From G039029935 sp039029935 (lineage in GTDB: Bacteria; Chloroflexota; Anaerolineae; Caldilineales; Caldilineaceae): a DNA stretch of 13,808 nt. Under the pieces are notes generated by a model. It worked only from the letters and a program-made list of their open reading frames with translations. It was not told where the DNA came from and did not search any database. Of this stretch, positions 13,326 to 13,808 are shown in pieces. A program made the position numbers and the translations under genes. Within the stretch, counting starts at the first letter, position 1; each line of letters starts with the position of its first letter. The DNA is taken from positions 1-13,808 of the forward strand of contig JBCCFC010000207.1 in the NCBI GenBank assembly GCA_039029935.1. Direction: 5' to 3'.

Positions 13326-13674
13326 TCACAAAAATAGCGATTAACTGATTTGTTTCGTCCAGAATCTGTGCAAGACCTGCTGTATTTGCCATCTCATGTT
13401 CACTGAGTAACTCCAGCCAGAGCGCACTCTCTTCCAACTCTTGAAGGACAATCTGAAATTTGGCAATACGATCCGCTTTGCTACGTGAGTGCTTGGCTTC
13501 GCGATGATTGGCTGCAACCGATGTCCCCGAACGCAGAAGTTGCTTACCAATCACCATGGCTGCATCATTAAAATGATACTCCTGCTGTAGATATGTATAC
13601 AACCGAATAATCCGACTTGCATACCCCTTTGTCCGCTCAAACAACTCCGCATACGGGTCCTGCTTTTCACTCAT
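13300..13674 (-). CDS. Four-helix-bundle protein (S23 rRNA intervening-sequence / Avd-like family)
   Basis: The 124-residue protein fits the four-helix-bundle family named after proteins coded in 23S rRNA intervening sequences, which also includes the Avd accessory proteins of diversity-generating retroelements. Typical stretches are YAELFERTKGYASRIIRL, then QLLRSGTSVAANHREAKHSR, FQIVLQELEESALWLELL, and NQLIAIFVTSV at the end. The start at 13674 follows a run of nine G bases that serves as ribosome site at 5 bases; a longer frame to 13794 would read through the octamer repeats and is unlikely. The last residues (SVGTLRR) are coded by the left octamer array. There is no reverse transcriptase or template repeat in the window, so a link to a diversity-generating element is not supported. 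The molecular role is unknown; RNA binding is suggested for the family. Confidence 0.85.
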   Translation of the reverse strand: MSEKQDPYAELFERTKGYASRIIRLYTYLQQEYHFNDAAMVIGKQLLRSGTSVAANHREAKHSRSKADRIAKFQIVLQELEESALWLELLSEHEMANTAGLAQILDETNQLIAIFVTSVGTLRR

Positions 13675-13678
13675 AACA

Positions 13679-13687
13679 CCCCCCCCC
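13679..13687 (-). promoter_or_regulatory. Nine-G tract serving as ribosome binding site
   Basis: On the minus strand nine G bases lie 4 bases before the ATG at 13674 (AAAG, G-run, TGTT, ATG). Homopolymer tracts of this length slip during replication; a change in length here would alter ribosome-site spacing and so protein level without breaking the frame. This is inference from position and length. Confidence 0.4.
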
Positions 13688-13691
13688 TTTC

Positions 13692-13779
13692 TAAACGATG
13701 GAGCGTTGGAGCGTTGGAGTGTTGGAGCGTTGAAACGGGAAAGCGTTGAAGCGGAAAAGCGATAAAGCGTTAAAGTGGG
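13692..13779. repeat. Right octamer array, opposite orientation to the left array
   Basis: Eleven consecutive 8-bp units run from 13692: TAAACGAT, GGAGCGTT, GGAGCGTT, GGAGTGTT, GGAGCGTT, GAAACGGG, AAAGCGTT, GAAGCGGA, AAAGCGAT, AAAGCGTT, AAAGTGGG. Their main unit GGAGCGTT is the reverse complement of the AACGCTCC unit of the left array. The four-helix-bundle gene therefore lies between inverted arrays. Confidence 0.85.
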
Positions 13780-13797
13780 AATGTATTGTAACATTCC
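13778..13797. promoter_or_regulatory. Dyad GGAATGT/ACATTCC at the outer end of the right array
   Basis: GGAATGT (13778-13784) and ACATTCC (13791-13797) are perfect arms with a 6-base centre. The element sits about 105-120 bases upstream of the four-helix-bundle start and could be an operator or the outer end of the repeat cassette. A forward-oriented piece, CGTTCCAAC, follows at the window edge. Confidence 0.3.
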
Positions 13798-13808
13798 GTC
13801 GTTCCAAC

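Noticed and set aside
13149..13337. Plus-strand frame coding a repetitive LQRSN-type peptide
   Set aside because: An 8-bp repeat leaves all frames open and gives such peptides automatically; no start context supports it.
13300..13674. Avd gene of a diversity-generating retroelement
   Set aside because: No reverse transcriptase, template repeat or variable gene is visible; only the fold family is shared.
13197..13779. CRISPR array
   Set aside because: The units are 8 bp, contiguous and without spacers, and there are no cas genes.
13675..13794. Longer N-terminus for the four-helix-bundle gene
   Set aside because: It would translate the repeat array and the G9 tract; the ATG at 13674 gives the usual family length.

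Overview
This window reads like an accessory region of a bacterial chromosome of medium GC. The gene families suggest a filamentous Chloroflexota bacterium (or, less likely, a cyanobacterium): a giant TIR-CHAT-STAND-TPR protein, UPF0175/DUF3368 and XisI genes, and a four-helix-bundle (S23/IVP-like) gene set in degenerate octamer arrays. This assignment is inference; no rRNA or other marker gene is present.

Layout. (1) 1-4739, minus strand: a tightly packed iron/siderophore-type import operon. It runs from an AmpG/RhtX-like MFS carrier to two exporter-fold ABC half-transporters of the YbtP/YbtQ (IrtA/IrtB) kind; the last one runs off the window. Gaps between the genes are 2 and 1 bp. (2) 4740-5404: a 665-bp divergent control region without genes, holding several dyads, three phased AATTTG iterons, an extended -10 promoter candidate and a short octamer array. 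(3) 5405-9892, plus strand: one 1495-residue protein with TIR (putative NADase), CHAT (caspase-like protease), NB-ARC/STAND switch with winged helix, and TPRs. This is a bacterial NLR-like architecture with two potential effectors in one chain. (4) 10138-10888, plus strand: a standalone HYD1-type ADP-ribosyltransferase followed after 1 bp by a DUF6881-like protein with a C-terminal ribbon-helix-helix-like tail. The pair looks like a toxin with its immunity protein or antitoxin. A 10-bp palindrome overlaps a -10-like box directly before the first start codon. (5) 10885-11754, minus strand: a decayed module with a UPF0175 antitoxin, a chimeric ORF (DUF3368 PIN N-terminus joined in frame to the XisI C-terminus) and a frameshifted, truncated DUF4288-like remnant. 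(6) 11960-13177, minus strand: a FecE/FepC-type siderophore ABC ATPase preceded by a DUF2470 protein, closed by a good intrinsic terminator. (7) 13197-13808: a four-helix-bundle protein gene bracketed by inversely oriented arrays of 8-bp repeats.

Taken together, two iron-acquisition transcription units (1-4739 and 11960-13177) flank an island of conflict genes (5405-11754). The island shows an NLR-like defence protein, an ART toxin pair, and scars of gene fusion, truncation and frameshift. The most novel elements appear to be the dual-effector NLR-like protein, the HYD1/DUF6881-RHH pair, the PIN-XisI chimera, and the octamer-flanked S23-like cassette.
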